Of a stretch of 23,503 nucleotides of DNA, positions 17,715 to 23,379 are shown in pieces. The DNA lies in the NCBI GenBank assembly GCA_946479615.1, contig CAMLGR010000070.1:1-23503 (forward strand). Reading direction: 5' to 3'. Origin of the DNA: an uncultured Bacteroidota bacterium (GTDB lineage: Bacteria; Bacteroidota; Bacteroidia; Chitinophagales; Chitinophagaceae). The notes beneath the pieces were generated by a model. That model did no database searches and was not told the origin of the DNA. It saw only the letters and a list, made by a program, of their open reading frames with translations. Both the position numbers and the translations under genes were made by a program. Every line of letters starts with the position of its first letter. Position 1 is the first letter of the stretch.

Positions 17715-18443
17715 TTATTTTCTCGAAAAGATATTATACTTCAAAATGCAATAAAGCGCCCGGAAGCCATCTGTCCATCGTATTTTTTTTCCATCTGCAT
17801 AGCTTCTTCCGTAATAAGAGATACCTACTTCGTAAATACGAATATTTTTTACCCTGCTTATCTTGGCAGTTATTTCAGGTTCAAACCCAAATCGTTTTTC
17901 TTTTAATCTCAGGCCTGCCAGTACATCTTTACGGAACATCTTGTAACCCGTTTCCATATCGGTCAGGTTCAACCCGGTGAATACATTGGAAACAAACGTG
18001 AGAAACTTATTTCCTCCTGAATGCAGGAAGAAAAGGACGCGATGTGGATCGCCTCCACGAAACCGGGAACCATAAACAACATCTGCATGACCTTCGGTTA
18101 TAGGTGCGAGCAATTTTCCGTATTCAGCGGGATTGTATTCGAGATCTGCATCCTGGATAAGGATAATATCTCCTGTTGCTTCTGCAATAGCGGAACGGAT
18201 GCTGGCTCCTTTGCCACTGTTTTTCGCATGACGGACAAGACGTATAGCGGCGCCGGGATGGTTCTCTATAAAAGAAGTGATGGTAGCGAATGTATCATCT
18301 GTGGAGCCGTCGTCGGTAATTACTATCTCCTTTTCCATATCGCGGGGAAGATCGGTCTGGAGTATTTTATTCAAAACAGTTTGAATAAAAGATTCTTCAT
18401 TGTAACAGGGAATAATAATGCTGAGTTTATTTTTCAAATTCAA
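17715..18443 (-). CDS. Family 2 glycosyltransferase, polyprenyl-phosphate sugar synthase-like
   Basis: A 242-residue cytoplasmic GT-A fold enzyme. The N-terminus LSIIIPCYNEE (7-17) is followed by VITDDGSTDDT (about 42-52) for nucleotide-sugar binding. Next come KNSGKGASIRSAIAEATGD, the metal-binding IQDADLEYNP (DxD type), then VYGSRFRGG, METGYKMFR, and GFEPEITAKI, a series typical of the dolichyl-phosphate mannose/glucose synthase subfamily. It lacks the C-terminal membrane helices of GtrB-type members, so it is a soluble or peripheral form. The start is unusual: the frame opens after a TAA and has only TTG codons (18443 or 18437) before the conserved region. The chosen TTG overlaps the TGA of a 12-codon ORF as TTGA, suggesting reinitiation. 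It probably loads a sugar onto polyprenyl phosphate for the two membrane proteins downstream. Confidence 0.82.
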   Translation of the reverse strand: MNLKNKLSIIIPCYNEESFIQTVLNKILQTDLPRDMEKEIVITDDGSTDDTFATITSFIENHPGAAIRLVRHAKNSGKGASIRSAIAEATGDIILIQDADLEYNPAEYGKLLAPITEGHADVVYGSRFRGGDPHRVLFFLHSGGNKFLTFVSNVFTGLNLTDMETGYKMFRKDVLAGLRLKEKRFGFEPEITAKISRVKNIRIYEVGISYYGRSYADGKKIRWTDGFRALYCILKYNIFSRK

Positions 18444-18482
18444 ACGGCTTTATGGTCAAAAGTACTGTAATTGCGCATTGGC

Positions 18483-19580
18483 TCAGGTAGCTTTTTCTTT
18501 TAAATTCCGCCATATCTTTTCGAAGGTATAATAACTGATCACACTTATTGTAAAAGCACCCAGCGTTAAAATGATAGATGCGCCAACCTGCATGCTTCGT
18601 CCCTCCAGGCCCATCGTATCCCTTATCCAGTCAGAAACTGAATCCCGGAATAACAGGTATATGGGCCAATGAAAAATATACAGGCCGTACGAAATTTTTC
18701 CAAGGAATTTTAGCAGGCGGACATTGAGTAAAAAGTCAAGTACCTTGTCTTTCTGATCTATGGCCTGGTTTACTATCAATGCAAATATCACTGCAAAGCT
18801 GCTATACCCTACAATGGCCCAGTTAGGAATAAGGAAATGATGATCGCTGTTAATAAAATAAAAAGCAAAATTGATCAATGCCAGCGAAAGTAACAGGAAG
18901 GCATAATTTTTTTTCAGGAAACCGGGAGAGGTCATTCTGATCAGCGCCAGCATGGCTCCGATCAGAATTCCATCGATGCGGGTAAAAAGAAAAAGCACCC
19001 GGTAAGTGGGAAACGAGGCCTGGTGTGTCCAGATATAAAACCTCACCAGGACAACACCAACGAGCAATGTAATGCACAATGCAATGATATGCCTGGGGTT
19101 TTTGATCAATAATATCACGAACGGCCACAGCAGGTAAAATTGTTCCTCTACAGCCAGTGACCAGAAATGATTCAGCAGAGCAGAACTGTCGCCCGAAGGT
19201 TTGAAAATGAGTAACCAATTTTCGAGGTATAACCAGAACCAGGCCTGGTTCTCTGTATAATAGGCCAGGTTTAAAGGCAAACTTTTAATAGCAGGTAAAA
19301 GGAGAATGCAAATGACAAGGGTTAAATAATAAAGGGGGAATATTCGTAGAGTACGACGGGTATAGAATTTCCTGAAATAATTTTTAGTATTCCTTGTGTC
19401 CAGTAATATTTCCGTGATCAGGAAACCGGATAATACAAAAAACAGGTCGACGCCCAGCCAGCCATAATTCAGGTAGGCGAAATAGCCGAAATTATGGAAC
19501 AACACAACAAGTATAATGGCAATGCCTCTTAATCCATCCAGGGCAGGATAATATCTGCGTACAGGAAGTTGATTGGCCAT
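18483..19580 (-). CDS. Acyltransferase 3 family membrane protein (OafA/YrhL-like)
   Basis: A 365-residue multi-pass membrane protein. The opening YYPALDGLRGIAIILVVLFH carries the conserved D-G-L-R-G and catalytic-type histidine of acyltransferase family 3. It is followed by GWLGVDLFFVLSGFLIT, YTRRTLRIFPLYYL, and FWSLAVEEQFYLLWP, all classic for this family. Members transfer acetyl or other acyl groups to sugars of O-antigen, capsule or peptidoglycan at the membrane. There is no C-terminal SGNH domain. A TTG start at 19604 would add eight residues; ATG 19580 is preferred because the conserved region begins a few residues later. It is first in the five-gene minus-strand operon. A weak -7-like TATATTTC lies at 19589-19596, one base off consensus and very close to the ATG, so the promoter is uncertain. 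Confidence 0.88.
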   Translation of the reverse strand: MANQLPVRRYYPALDGLRGIAIILVVLFHNFGYFAYLNYGWLGVDLFFVLSGFLITEILLDTRNTKNYFRKFYTRRTLRIFPLYYLTLVICILLLPAIKSLPLNLAYYTENQAWFWLYLENWLLIFKPSGDSSALLNHFWSLAVEEQFYLLWPFVILLIKNPRHIIALCITLLVGVVLVRFYIWTHQASFPTYRVLFLFTRIDGILIGAMLALIRMTSPGFLKKNYAFLLLSLALINFAFYFINSDHHFLIPNWAIVGYSSFAVIFALIVNQAIDQKDKVLDFLLNVRLLKFLGKISYGLYIFHWPIYLLFRDSVSDWIRDTMGLEGRSMQVGASIILTLGAFTISVISYYTFEKIWRNLKEKAT

Positions 19581-19692
19581 ATAAGAAAGAAATATATGAC
19601 ACAATATATAGTCAATAAAAATAAACGGCTAATTTTTCTGAGCAAACAGACGAACGGGAAAAACGCGATAAAAAGCAAGGGGGTAATTGATA

Positions 19693-20286
19693 TTAATCAT
19701 TGGCAAGAGATAACTTCCGCAGCAGGTATTTCCCAATGATATCGAATTCTATATTCACTGTATCGCCCGTTGCAATGTGCCGGATATTCGTATGCCCGTA
19801 GGTATAAGGAATGATGGCGACAGTAAAACTGTTTCTTTTCACATTGAAAGCGGTAAGACTGATACCATTGATACAAACCGATCCTTTTTCGATCACCAGT
19901 TCGGCAAATTGTACCGGGAATTCAAATTCAAACTCATGGCTTCCTTCTTTTTCAACCACTTCTATACAGGTAGCGGTGGCATCTGCATGGCCCTGTACAA
20001 AATGTCCGTCCAGCCGGCCATTCATGGGCAGGCAGCGTTCCAGGTTGACGGAGGTGCCGGTTTTCCATTCGCCCAGGTTGGTTTTTTCAAGCGTTTCGGC
20101 GATGGCTGTTACCCGGTGTTGTCCTTCTTTCACTTCTTCCACGGTCAGGCAAACTCCATTGTGGCTAACGCTCTGGTCCACCTTACACTCACCCGACAGG
20201 GGAGAAGCGATCCAAAAAGTCTTATTAGAACCATTGGAGATCAACTCCTTAACCGTTCCCATAGCTTCTATGATACCCGTAAACAT
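19693..20286 (-). CDS. ribE: Riboflavin synthase alpha chain
   Basis: A 197-residue protein with two lumazine-binding halves. The first half starts MFTGIIEAMG and has VSHNGVCLTVEEV and TNLGEW. The second has GHFVQGHADATATC, GSVCINGISLTAFNV and TYGHTNIRH. The near repeat 'xxNGxxLT' in both halves is diagnostic. It dismutates two 6,7-dimethyl-8-ribityllumazine molecules to riboflavin in the cytoplasm. The reading frame extends 32 codons further upstream, but that part is translated word-type repeat (rich in Cys, Gly and Leu-Pro). MFTGII is the universal N-terminus, so the ATG at 20284-20286 is chosen. No FMN riboswitch was recognised upstream. It stands 112 bp before the acyltransferase on the same strand and is probably a separate unit. 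Confidence 0.95.
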   Translation of the reverse strand: MFTGIIEAMGTVKELISNGSNKTFWIASPLSGECKVDQSVSHNGVCLTVEEVKEGQHRVTAIAETLEKTNLGEWKTGTSVNLERCLPMNGRLDGHFVQGHADATATCIEVVEKEGSHEFEFEFPVQFAELVIEKGSVCINGISLTAFNVKRNSFTVAIIPYTYGHTNIRHIATGDTVNIEFDIIGKYLLRKLSLAND

Positions 20287-20329
20287 GCTGCAAATCTCCG
20301 CTTCCGTCCTGCAAATACCAAATTCAGTC

Positions 20330-20447
20330 TGCAGCCGGCAGTCCGGCAGTTTATAGCCAGCGATCCTGCAGCCCGCAGCCAATAGTTTTGAAAATAAAAC
20401 AACTTCAGAATAAATGAATGATGGTTGCAGACTATCGGCTGCCCGGC
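20330..20447. repeat. Word-type inverted repeat (GCAGCCGGCAG vocabulary) between ribE and rpsU
   Basis: The left part (about 20330-20380) stutters GCAGCCGGCAGTCCGGCAG and CTGCAGCCCGCAGCC. The right part (20421-20447) is GGTTGCAGACTATCGGCTGC and CCGGCTG, whose reverse complement aligns with the left words with small gaps. A minor hairpin GTTTT/AAAAC (20385-20400) lies between. The left part occupies the ribE 5' leader. Confidence 0.6.
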
Positions 20448-20457
20448 TGAGAAATGC

Positions 20458-20488
20458 TTGATACTTTCACCATTTCACCCTATATTTG
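20458..20488 (+). promoter_or_regulatory. Promoter of rpsU: TTG - 20 nt - TATATTTG
   Basis: TTG at 20458-20460 and a perfect -7 element TATATTTG at 20481-20488 are spaced by 20 nt, fitting the Bacteroidota TTTG-N(17-23)-TAnnTTTG promoter. Transcription would start near 20493, giving a leader of about 30 nt containing the SD. Confidence 0.7.
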
Positions 20489-20506
20489 CACTCCTTAAAA
20501 CATACC

Positions 20507-20513
20507 AGGGAGG
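20507..20513 (+). promoter_or_regulatory. Unusually strong Shine-Dalgarno sequence of rpsU
   Basis: AGGGAGG ends 10 nt before the rpsU ATG (20524) and can pair with the CCTCC of 16S rRNA. No other gene start in the window has a comparable SD. In Flavobacterium johnsoniae, published work shows that bS21 helps hide the anti-SD and that rpsU is one of the few genes using a strong SD for autoregulation. Confidence 0.8.
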
Positions 20514-20523
20514 TATAAATTAT

Positions 20524-20721
20524 ATGCTTATTATTGATTCAAAAGATTGCGAAAACATCGACAAGGCGCTGAAAAAGTACAAGAAGAAATTCGAGAAATC
20601 GAAAGTATTGCTCCAGTTAAGAGAGCGTCAGAGCTTTACCAAGCCTTCTGTAAGACGTCGTGGACAAGTGTTGAAAGCGATCTACAAGCAGAAGATAGCA
20701 AGCGGAAAAATTGAAGGATAA
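20524..20721 (+). CDS. rpsU: 30S ribosomal protein bS21
   Basis: A 65-residue basic protein. The N-terminus is MLIIDSKDCENIDKALKKYK, followed by KKFEKSKVLLQLRERQSFTK and PSVRRRGQVLKAIYK, the standard bS21 sequence in Bacteroidota. It binds the 30S platform beside the 3' end of 16S rRNA. In this phylum it takes part in sequestering the anti-SD together with bS18 and bS6. A longer frame from 20425 would add 33 unrelated residues crossing the promoter, so ATG 20524 is used, supported by the SD 10 nt upstream. It has its own promoter and a strong terminator directly after it, so it can be regulated apart from the recombinase and hpf downstream. Confidence 0.97.
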   Translation: MLIIDSKDCENIDKALKKYKKKFEKSKVLLQLRERQSFTKPSVRRRGQVLKAIYKQKIASGKIEG

Positions 20722-20747
20722 ATCTCTCCGGAGATTAATAAAATACC

Positions 20748-20788
20748 AGATAGCTGCAAAGTTTTATAGCTTTGTAGCTATCTTTTTT
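20748..20788 (+). terminator. Rho-independent terminator of rpsU
   Basis: A 14-bp stem (AGATAGCTGCAAAG 20748-20761 with CTTTGTAGCTATCT 20770-20783, one G-T wobble) closes an 8-nt loop and is followed by TTTTTT. It lies 26 nt past the stop. A small hairpin AATCTC-TCCG-GAGATT (20721-20736) precedes it. The right arm includes TAGCTTTG (20767-20774), a -7 match that might serve the recombinase gene but may be chance. Confidence 0.9.
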
Positions 20789-20812
20789 ATTATATAGACT
20801 GTCCTTCAAGCT

Positions 20813-21715
20813 ATGCCGGAACCAGTGCCTGTTGTGATCCAATCTTTTCTTGATTACCTCAAATTTGAGAAGAGGTATTCTCCGCATACGCTTATTTCCT
20901 ATGAGCACGATCTTATTTCCTTCTTTGCCTTTCTTTCCATCAACTATGGCGATATAACGCTGTCGGATATTACGCATGGATATATCCGTAGCTGGCTGGC
21001 AGAAATGAAAAGCAATAACATCACTTCCCGCACCATCAACCGGAAAATATCAAGTCTCCGTTCCTTCTTTAAATATCATTTGAAAAGAGGAGCGGTTACG
21101 ACAATGCCAACGGCCCAGGTTATCTCACCCAGGATCAGTAAACGGCTGCCGGTTTTTATAAAGGAAAGCGAGACTGCCGAACTGATCGGGACCTTGCAGC
21201 AATCCTCGGATGACTGGAAAAGCCTCAATGCCGCCATGCTGATCAGCCTGTTTTATGCTACCGGCATGCGGTTGAGCGAACTGATCGGGTTAAAGGAAAA
21301 ACAGGTGGACAGGTCGCGGTCGCAGATCAGGGTATTGGGGAAAGGCAACAAAGAGCGGTTGATCCCGGTCGGCAGCGAAGTGCTGAAATCCATACAATCC
21401 TACCAGGAGCAAAAAGCAAAGGAATTCGGGGAGACCGGGGATTTTTTACTGGTCACGGAAAAAGGGAAGAAAATGTATCCCAAATACGCCTGGTTACTGG
21501 TCAATAAATACCTGGGACAGGCCAGCACCCTGGATAAAAAAAGCCCTCACGTGCTCCGGCACACATTTGCGACGCACCTGGTCAATAACGGGGCGGATCT
21601 GAATGCGGTCAAGGAACTGCTCGGGCATGCCAGCCTGGCGGCCACGCAGGTGTACACACATAACACCATCGGGAAGTTGAAAAACGTACATAAAAAAGCG
21701 CATCCGAAAGCCTGA
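20813..21715 (+). CDS. xerC: Tyrosine recombinase, XerC/XerD type
   Basis: A 300-residue site-specific recombinase, the standard Xer length. The N-terminal SAM-like core-binding domain (about 5-95) includes FLDYLKFEKRYSPHTLISYE. The catalytic domain (about 110-295) shows the full set: Arg153 in ATGMRLSEL, Lys177 in VLGKGNKERLIP, His246 and Arg249 in HVLRHTFATHL, His272 in LLGHASL, and the nucleophile Tyr281 in VYTHNT. Xer proteins resolve chromosome dimers at dif near the replication terminus. The position between rpsU and hpf is typical of the chromosomal copy in Bacteroidota rather than of a mobile element. Whether this is the XerC or XerD partner cannot be told here. No dif-like site was recognised nearby, although an 11-bp palindromic tandem repeat follows 26 bp after the stop. 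Confidence 0.92.
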   Translation: MPEPVPVVIQSFLDYLKFEKRYSPHTLISYEHDLISFFAFLSINYGDITLSDITHGYIRSWLAEMKSNNITSRTINRKISSLRSFFKYHLKRGAVTTMPTAQVISPRISKRLPVFIKESETAELIGTLQQSSDDWKSLNAAMLISLFYATGMRLSELIGLKEKQVDRSRSQIRVLGKGNKERLIPVGSEVLKSIQSYQEQKAKEFGETGDFLLVTEKGKKMYPKYAWLLVNKYLGQASTLDKKSPHVLRHTFATHLVNNGADLNAVKELLGHASLAATQVYTHNTIGKLKNVHKKAHPKA

Positions 21716-21740
21716 ATTACTTTAGAATTTATGGGTTGTC

Positions 21741-21787
21741 CGATATCGCGCCGATATTGCGCCGATATCGCACCGATATCGCATCGG
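21741..21787. repeat. 11-bp tandem repeat, four copies, each with palindrome CGATATCG
   Basis: Four consecutive units CGATATCGCGC, CGATATTGCGC, CGATATCGCAC and CGATATCGCAT occupy 21741-21784, followed by a partial CGG. The period of 11 bp is close to one helical turn, so the palindromic cores would lie on one face of the DNA. The repeat starts 25 bp after the recombinase stop codon. Confidence 0.9.
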
Positions 21788-21863
21788 AAAATGAGATTTG
21801 GCAGACCTCAAAAATCGTGGGAGACCAGACTGGCAGTACCAATTTACGATCCTGCTCTGCAGG

Positions 21864-22074
21864 TCGCAAACCAGTTGACCGTTTTGGCCGGAAACGTACA
21901 TCCAGGCCGTTTTTTCCGCTTTTTTTCACGATAGAAATCCCGGAATTTCTTTTTCCCGCTGATAACTTCAATCCGGGCAGTGGCTACTACCGGAAAAAAG
22001 GGTCTTTTCCGGCCTGAATGTACGTTTCCGGCCAAAACGGTCAATTCATTTGGGACAGGATGGACGGTTTGCGA
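21864..22074. repeat. Large inverted repeat with 35-bp arms in a gene-free region
   Basis: The core arms 21875-21909 and 22010-22044 are complementary over 35 bp with one mismatch. They begin TTGACCGTTTTGGCCGG on the left. Outside lies a second matching pair, TCGCAAACC (21864-21872) and GGTTTGCGA (22066-22074). Inside, TTTTTTCCG on the left (21910-21917 region) matches CGGAAAAAAG on the right (21991-22000) after a 9-nt offset. The loop contains GAAAT...ATTTC. The transcript would fold into a long hairpin. The whole gap 21716-22396 has no convincing gene: an 84-codon frame (21980-22234) is partly repeat arm and lacks recognisable homology. Between 22235 and 22396 I see nothing clear except AT-rich leader sequence. 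Confidence 0.85.
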
Positions 22075-22396
22075 ATTTTGTTCCGGAAGTATAAACATCC
22101 TGGCAGAGGCCTGGCACACCAATGCCCCGGTCGGGAAATGGATCCAGATTGATAACATGGGCTGGGGAACACAAATTCATTGCCGGATGACCTGGAAATC
22201 CGGTGTTGTCGTCAATGAATGGACAGACCGGTAATTAATAAAAAACGACAATAAATTTTAACGGGAAATGCTTGCAGGAACATGGGCATTCATGTAACTT
22301 CATAGAAGACAAAACCAGCCCGCTTTATAACAATAAAGCCTTGCAATCCCTCGCAGTTCTTTAGTTATTGTTTCATTTATTAAAAATGTGATGCTC

Positions 22397-22696
22397 ATGA
22401 ACGTAAACATTCAAACAGTTAGGTTTGATGCGGACGCCAGGTTGATCGAGTACGTCAACCGCAAGCTAGAAAAGTTAGGTACTTTTCACGACCGTATCAT
22501 TAAAGTAAATGTGTTTCTCAAACTTGACAACGTGGTGCACAACATTAAGGACAAGATCGCCGAGATCAGGATCCATGTACCCAGGAACGAGTTCTTTGTA
22601 AAATCAACGAGTAAATCATTCCAGGAATCGTTTGATGATGCTTTCGATTCCATCGTAAATCAATTAAAAAGAAAAAAACAAAAACAAGCAGCTTAA
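22397..22696 (+). CDS. hpf: Ribosome hibernation promoting factor / RaiA, short form
   Basis: A 99-residue protein starting MNVNIQTVRFDADARLIEYV. It continues LEKLGTFHDRIIKVNVFLKL and VHVPRNEF-like strand sequence (RIHVPRNEFFVK), then SFQESFDDAFDSIVNQLKRK. This is the beta-alpha-beta-beta-beta-alpha fold of the HPF/RaiA family without the C-terminal dimerisation domain of long HPF. It binds the A and P sites of idle ribosomes in stationary phase. The open frame also offers GTG 22388 and ATG 22391; ATG 22397 fits the family N-terminus best, while three closely spaced starts leave some doubt. It ends in a basic tail (KRKKQKQAA) and is followed 25 nt later by a strong terminator. Confidence 0.92.
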   Translation: MNVNIQTVRFDADARLIEYVNRKLEKLGTFHDRIIKVNVFLKLDNVVHNIKDKIAEIRIHVPRNEFFVKSTSKSFQESFDDAFDSIVNQLKRKKQKQAA

Positions 22697-22721
22697 TAAG
22701 ATATAATTCAAAAAAGCAATT

Positions 22722-22756
22722 AAAAAGGGTTAACTACAGTGTGGTTAGCCCTTTTT
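22722..22756. terminator. Rho-independent terminator of hpf
   Basis: AAAAAGGGTTAAC (22722-22734) pairs with GTTAGCCCTTTTT (22744-22756) over 13 bp with one T-G wobble, around a 9-nt loop. The A and T ends make it work on either strand. Confidence 0.9.
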
Positions 22757-22757
22757 A

Positions 22758-22850
22758 GTGAATGGTCAAATAGTCAATGGTCAATAGTCAATAGTGAAAG
22801 GTCAGGATAGCCGCCTTTTCGCCATTCACCATTGACCATTCACTATTCAC
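22758..22850. repeat. Word-type inverted repeat (GTGAATGG / GTCAATAG vocabulary) after the hpf terminator
   Basis: The left arm stutters GTGAATGGTCAAATAGTCAA and further GTCAATAG words to about 22800. The right arm (22820-22850) reads GCCATTCACCATTGACCATT and then CACTATTCACC. A perfect 12-bp pair is GTGAATGGTCAA (22758-22769) and TTGACCATTCAC (22832-22843), with further words pairing out of register. It shares its vocabulary with 3688-3718. Confidence 0.8.
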
Positions 22851-22893
22851 CAGAAAAATCTTTCTCAAAATTTTTACAATATCCAAATTCCCT

Positions 22894-22901
22894 TACCTTT
22901 G
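22894..22901 (+). promoter_or_regulatory. Putative -7 element TACCTTTG for the tRNA operon
   Basis: A perfect TAnnTTTG match in an AT-rich context (TTTTTAC about 20 nt upstream as a poor -33) lies about 190 nt before tRNA-Thr. If active, its transcript would include the tRNA-like segment at 22985-23068. Confidence 0.5.
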
Positions 22902-22984
22902 CCTTCCCAAATTTTTGGGGTAGTTCTTTATTGCTCCGAACGCCGCGGCCGTCTTTGATGGAAATTGCGGATTTTCAATAAAAT

Positions 22985-23068
22985 GCCACTTTATTCGTCC
23001 CGGCGGGTAGAGAGCATCCCGGGCTGAAAATGCCGGGAAGATCATTGGTTCGGATGAGCCAAAGTGGA
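22985..23068 (+). other. tRNA-Thr-like or decayed tRNA segment upstream of tRNA-Thr
   Basis: The 5' end GCCACTTTA (22985-22993) is identical to that of the real tRNA-Thr, as part of a 14-nt direct repeat AAAATGCCACTTTA (22980-22993 and 23087-23100). GGTAGAG (23006-23012) matches the D-loop region, ATTGGTTCG (23044-23052) matches the T-arm (GTTGGTTCG), and AAAGTGG (23061-23067) can pair with CCACTTT (22986-22992) as a 7-bp acceptor-like stem. The middle is unlike an anticodon arm: TCCC-G-GGC TGAAAAT GCC-GGGA forms a hairpin with a bulged G and a loop lacking U33. It is not a working tRNA. It may be a relic, or a tRNA-shaped leader used in processing. Confidence 0.4.
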
Positions 23069-23091
23069 CAGGAAAAGTTGAAACGGAAAAT

Positions 23092-23164
23092 GCCACTTTA
23101 GCTCAGCTGGTAGAGCAACTGATTTGTAATCAGTAGGTCGTTGGTTCGATTCCGACAAGTGGCT
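23092..23164 (+). tRNA. tRNA-Thr (anticodon TGT)
   Basis: A full cloverleaf is visible: acceptor GCCACTT/AAGTGGC, D-stem GCTC/GAGC, anticodon stem ACTGA/TCAGT with loop TTTGTAA (anticodon 23125-23127, reading ACA-type codons), variable AGGTC, and T-stem GTTGG/CCGAC with loop TTCGATT. The discriminator is T and CCA is not encoded. It is the first tRNA in a cluster that in Bacteroidota usually precedes tuf. Confidence 0.97.
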
Positions 23165-23177
23165 CTGAAATTTTGAA

Positions 23178-23203
23178 ACCAGGAACAGGGAAATGGTTCC
23201 GGT
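23178..23203 (+). other. Hairpin in the tRNA-Thr / tRNA-Tyr spacer
   Basis: GGAAC (23182-23186) pairs with GTTCC (23196-23200), extended by ACC/GGT with a bulged A. An outer CTGAAA/TTTCAG pair (23165-23170 and 23210-23215) encloses it. It may help nucleases separate the two tRNAs. Confidence 0.45.
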
Positions 23204-23224
23204 CGTGTTTTTCAGAATTAAATT

Positions 23225-23307
23225 GGGCAGATGGCCGAGTGGCTAAAGGCGACAGACTGTAAATCTGTTCTCTCACGAGTACGGAGGTTCGAATCCTTCT
23301 CTGCCCA
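23225..23307 (+). tRNA. tRNA-Tyr (anticodon GTA)
   Basis: The acceptor GGGCAGA pairs with TCTGCCC, with discriminator A at 23307. The anticodon stem ACAGA/TCTGT holds loop CTGTAAA (anticodon 23259-23261). A long variable arm, typical of bacterial tRNA-Tyr, precedes the T-arm GGAGG/CCTTC with loop TTCGAAT. CCA is not encoded. It is charged by the TyrRS encoded at 3849-5126. Confidence 0.97.
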
Positions 23308-23379
23308 CGGAACAATTTGGAAATTGGCTGATTTGAAAATTTGATAATTGGCTGTTTCCAGGTTGAACAAGTTCTTTGA

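Noticed and set aside
20287..20382. N-terminal extension of riboflavin synthase
   Set aside because: Translated repeat words; the family begins at MFTGII.
19777..20385. Two long frames antisense to ribE (202 and 181 codons)
   Set aside because: They overlap each other and the conserved ribE; composition typical of shadows.
20287..20420. FMN riboswitch before ribE
   Set aside because: No conserved RFN-element motifs recognised; the leader is repeat sequence.
20425..20523. 33-codon extension of bS21
   Set aside because: It spans the promoter and SD; bS21 starts at MLIIDS.
20767..20774. TAGCTTTG as promoter of the recombinase gene
   Set aside because: It matches TAnnTTTG but is locked in the terminator stem and lacks a -33 element; kept only as a remark.
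21741..21787. CRISPR array or dif site
   Set aside because: Units are directly abutting 11-mers without spacers, and lack two Xer arms around a short core.
21980..22234. 84-codon plus-strand frame in the recombinase-hpf gap
   Set aside because: Its first third is the arm of the large inverted repeat, the rest has no recognisable family, and no promoter or start context supports it. A gene remnant is possible but not demonstrable.
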